From: an uncultured Flavobacteriales bacterium
GTDB lineage: Bacteria; Bacteroidota; Bacteroidia; Flavobacteriales; Weeksellaceae
Assembly (NCBI GenBank): GCA_937876095.1
Contig: CALFIE010000087.1
Coordinates: 3,396 to 67,395 of the forward strand
DNA: 64,000 nt
Direction: 5' to 3'
In this document: positions 62,115 to 64,000 of the stretch, piece by piece
How the letters are laid out: every line of letters starts with the position of its first letter
Numbering within the stretch: the stretch's first letter is position 1
Translations under genes and position numbers: made by a program
The notes under the pieces: generated by a model
What the model saw: the letters and a program-made list of their open reading frames with translations, nothing else
Told to the model about the DNA's origin: nothing
The model's database searches: none

Positions 62115-62549
62115 ATGCATTTTTTAAACCAACCAAAATTTTTTATCGTAGACGATGATAATTTTTGTGCAAATGTTTACGAACAATTTCTCAAGAATTT
62201 GAGCTACACAGATGTAACCTACTTTAATAGTGGAGAGAAATGCTTGGATCATCTCCATTTGAGACCAAACATCATTTTTTTAGACCATAATATGGATGAA
62301 TTAAGTGGTTTCGAGGTTCTAAAAAAAATCAAAAGATATGATCCCAATATCTACGTAGTTATGGTTTCTGCACAAGAAAGCATAAGTACTGCTGTAGAAG
62401 CACTCAAGTTTGGCGCTTTCGATTACTTAGTAAAAGATGCCAATGTTTGCGATAATATGGGAGTTACTATTCAGAAAATTATCGATATCAACAACGAAAT
62501 TTCGAAAAGCAATTATTGGGGGCTTAGAAAGCTGTTCAATATGTTTTAG
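62115..62549 (+). CDS. Single-domain response regulator
   Basis: The ATG at 62115 (MHFLNQPKFFIVDDDNF) gives 144 residues; a TTG 54 bp earlier is not supported. It consists of a receiver domain only: acidic pair Asp/Asp in FIVDDDNF, phospho-acceptor Asp57 in IFLDHNMDEL, switch residue Ser in VVMVSAQES, and Lys in YLVKDA, where CheY-type proteins usually have LxKP. A ~20-residue C-terminal extension (SKSNYWGLRKLFNMF) could be a binding helix. It may act as a phosphate shuttle. The gene lies 130 bp after the hybrid kinase and 18 bp before the export gene. Confidence 0.88.
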   Translation: MHFLNQPKFFIVDDDNFCANVYEQFLKNLSYTDVTYFNSGEKCLDHLHLRPNIIFLDHNMDELSGFEVLKKIKRYDPNIYVVMVSAQESISTAVEALKFGAFDYLVKDANVCDNMGVTIQKIIDINNEISKSNYWGLRKLFNMF

Positions 62550-62567
62550 AGCAAAAATCCATTTCTT

Positions 62568-63302
62568 ATGAGACCTATTTATTACATCATTTCTATATTG
62601 GTGCTGACTTTTATGTCCTCTTGTAAAACCCAAAATATACTACAAGAAAAAGAACCAACCAATAATCTTGCGGATTTTCAGTACAATCCAAATTACCAAT
62701 ATCAAATCAGAAAAGGAGACAAAATTTCTCTTTCAGTTTGGGGAGAAGACGATCTGAGTGTAGGTTCTACGTATGGTATTTATAATTCCAATGAGGTTTA
62801 CGGAAAATGGCTTTTGGTAGACAACAGTGGAAATATAGAAATTCCAAGACTTGGTACCACTACTGTAATCGGTAAAACAGTTCCCGATCTGAAAGAAGAA
62901 ATTAAAACAAAACTAAAAAAATGGTTGGTAAAACCAATTGTTGATGTAAAGGTTCTTAACAAAGAAATTACGATTATGGGAGAAGTCAGAAATCCTGCAG
63001 TTATTCAAGTAGATAAAGACCAAAATACCTTATTTGAGATGATTTCTAGAGCAGGAGGTTTTGATTTCTACGCCAACCTGAAATACATAAAAATTTTGAG
63101 ACAAGAAGGGGATAATGTTCGCGTAACCAACGTAGACATTACCAACGCACAAGATATTTCTTGCCAAAACACTCAATTAAGACCAGGTGATTATGTAATT
63201 GTACCATCTAAAAAAAGCAAAGATTTTGAGAAGAGGATTTCGGTGATACTACCAATGGCAACTACTGCAACTGCAGCAGCAATATTACTTGGAGCTTTTT
63301 AA
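62568..63302 (+). CDS. Wza-like polysaccharide export lipoprotein
   Basis: The 244-residue product is an outer-membrane lipoprotein: signal MRPIYYIISILVLTFMSSCK with lipid on Cys19. It has the Poly_export motif (YQIRKGDKISLSVWGEDDLSVGSTY, about 45-70), a SLBB domain (about 130-210: EVRNPAVIQVDKDQNTLFEMISRAGGF), LRPGDYVIVPSKK, and a hydrophobic C-terminus (ILPMATTATAAAILLGAF) for membrane contact. It forms the export channel for capsule or exopolysaccharide. It precedes the Wzc-like gene by 13 bp. Confidence 0.9.
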   Translation: MRPIYYIISILVLTFMSSCKTQNILQEKEPTNNLADFQYNPNYQYQIRKGDKISLSVWGEDDLSVGSTYGIYNSNEVYGKWLLVDNSGNIEIPRLGTTTVIGKTVPDLKEEIKTKLKKWLVKPIVDVKVLNKEITIMGEVRNPAVIQVDKDQNTLFEMISRAGGFDFYANLKYIKILRQEGDNVRVTNVDITNAQDISCQNTQLRPGDYVIVPSKKSKDFEKRISVILPMATTATAAAILLGAF

Positions 63303-63315
63303 AAAAATTAAAAAA

Positions 63316-63812
63316 ATGAACAACGAGAATATCAAAATTTTGAAGCCTTTTTTCAGCGGATTACCTATTGTAATCATCGCAGTGCTTCTATCGATTTTCG
63401 CGGCAAATAAATATCTAGAATATGCTACACCAGTGTACGAAAGTACCGCAAAAATGAAATTGGCAGATGTGAAAGATGGCACACCAAGCGAAAACCTTTA
63501 CAAAGATTTTGATGCTTTTTCTTCGGCAAACAAAATCAACACCGAAATAGAAGTCCTGAAATCGTCTAATCTTTTAGAAAAAACCCTTTCTCAATTGCCT
63601 TTTTCAACAGAAATTTACAGAAAAGGAGAGGTAAGATCAGTTGAACTATTTAGAAATTCTCCGATTTTAGCAGAAGCAACCTTTGCAGACGACTCTAATT
63701 ACGACAAAAAATTCACTATAGAAGTTCTTTCTAAAACAGATTTTATGGTTGTTACACCAGAAAAAAAGGAAATAAAAGGACAATTCGGAGAGCCAATCAA
63801 TATCAATCGCGG
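63316..63812 (+). pseudogene. Wzc-like chain-length/tyrosine kinase, truncated at the junction
   Basis: The ATG at 63316 (MNNENIKILKPFFSGL) starts a Wzz-type protein: a first membrane helix (LPIVIIAVLLSIFAANKYLEYA), the segment YESTAKMKLADVKDGTPSENLY, and IEVLKSSNLLEKTLSQLP typical of polysaccharide co-polymerase/BY-kinase N-termini. Reading stays flavobacterial up to about FGEPININ (63807). The following ~10 codons to the stop at 63840 appear to belong to another genome, so the Wzc-like gene is cut off by the contig junction and not naturally short. A full protein should be ~700-800 residues. Confidence 0.75.
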
Positions 63813-63840
63813 CAAAATGCTGATTTTCAGCTTGCATTAA
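63800..63840. other. Probable chimeric junction
   Basis: Left of about 63808 the Wzc-like frame continues; right of it the minus-strand frame encodes a crotonase C-terminus. ATCGCGGCAAAATG (63807-63820) is shared by both readings. The G+C content rises abruptly to about half. Confidence 0.75.
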
Positions 63841-64000
63841 TTCGCTCACTTCGCCGACCATGGCTTTTTTCATCAATTGCTTAGTCACGCGCACTGAACT
63901 CGCTGGCAAGGCCACCAATTTCGCTGCGGCACATCGCGCTTCTTCCATCACATCAGCAACGGGCACCACGGCATTGCCTAAGCCTATATCAAAGGCTTCA
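63810..64000 (-). CDS. Enoyl-CoA hydratase/isomerase fragment, foreign
   Basis: The minus-strand frame from the right edge reads EAFDIGLGNAVVPVADVMEE, then ARCAAAKLVALPASSVRVTK, QLMKKAMVGEVSELMQAENQHFAA, the C-terminal portion of a crotonase (enoyl-CoA hydratase), in proteobacterial style. Both ends are missing: the N-terminus lies beyond the window and the last residues are lost at the junction. It is G+C-rich and on the opposite strand from the export genes. It is almost certainly a mis-joined fragment from another organism, not a flavobacterial gene. Confidence 0.75.

Noticed and set aside
63667..63969. A 100-residue minus-strand open frame covering the right end
   Set aside because: It fuses a foreign crotonase C-terminus with the reverse complement of the Wzc-like gene; the C-terminal half is an artefact of the junction.
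1..64000. CRISPR array or cas genes
   Set aside because: No regularly spaced direct repeats and no Cas-like protein were seen.

Overview
The window is a low-G+C (roughly one-third G+C by eye) bacterial chromosome segment from the Bacteroidota, class Flavobacteriia, most likely Weeksellaceae (Chryseobacterium/Cloacibacterium-like). The evidence is a PorW/SprE-type secretion and gliding lipoprotein, a fused MurF-alanine racemase, several 2TM-domain proteins with a LytS/LytTR pair, a TonB-dependent receptor with a carboxypeptidase-like N-terminus, DUF885 and DUF4395 proteins, and promoters of the Bacteroidota form TAnnTTTG.

Layout. 1-8.2 kb: the end of porW/sprE, then a leftward block: tsaB, an SDR, two small membrane proteins, a tetraether-synthase-like radical SAM protein coupled to an Lgt-like membrane protein and YraN, an LD-carboxypeptidase and a LysE exporter. 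8.2-12.7 kb: RNase R and rpiB face left and pgk faces right; the 637-bp gap between rpiB and pgk carries three consensus DnaA-box matches and is a candidate replication origin. 12.8-21.3 kb: a leftward tdk, murF-alr, patatin-barrel, ybeY, mnmG, methyltransferase series; mnmG is bracketed by two perfect parS palindromes. 21.4-28.1 kb: a Mur ligase paralogue, rsmI between inverted intergenic repeats, DUF4395/YdeI/DUF1398 proteins and fabG. 28.2-33.6 kb: surE, tail-specific protease and a TonB-dependent receptor. 33.7-37.9 kb: a secreted helical protein, four small 2TM proteins, a LytS-like kinase with its own 2TM tail, and a LytTR regulator. 38-51 kb: mnmA, an EF-G paralogue without the catalytic histidine, SpmA/B fusion, TolC, SprT-like, mannose-1-phosphate guanylyltransferase, BCP peroxiredoxin, a short Nth and a DUF885 lipoprotein. 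51-55.7 kb: two small genes, exbB-exbD-tonB, folC and tRNA-Val(TAC). 55.9-63.8 kb: a sigma-54 response regulator, FIST protein, very large hybrid kinase and single-domain regulator, followed by the start of a polysaccharide export operon (Wza-like, Wzc-like).

The last ~190 bases do not belong with the rest. Near position 63,810 the Wzc-like gene breaks off and the sequence changes to a higher-G+C fragment of a proteobacterial-type enoyl-CoA hydratase on the opposite strand. This looks like an assembly chimera.

Functional themes are cell-envelope and peptidoglycan building (murF-alr, MurC-like, ldcA, Lgt-like, export operon), tRNA modification (tsaB, mnmG, mnmA), and signalling to the cell surface. 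The best candidates for under-described biology are the Tes-like/Lgt-like pair, the 2TM-kinase module, the FIST phosphorelay beside the polysaccharide operon, and the origin/parS neighbourhood. No CRISPR array, rRNA, prophage or transposase gene was found.
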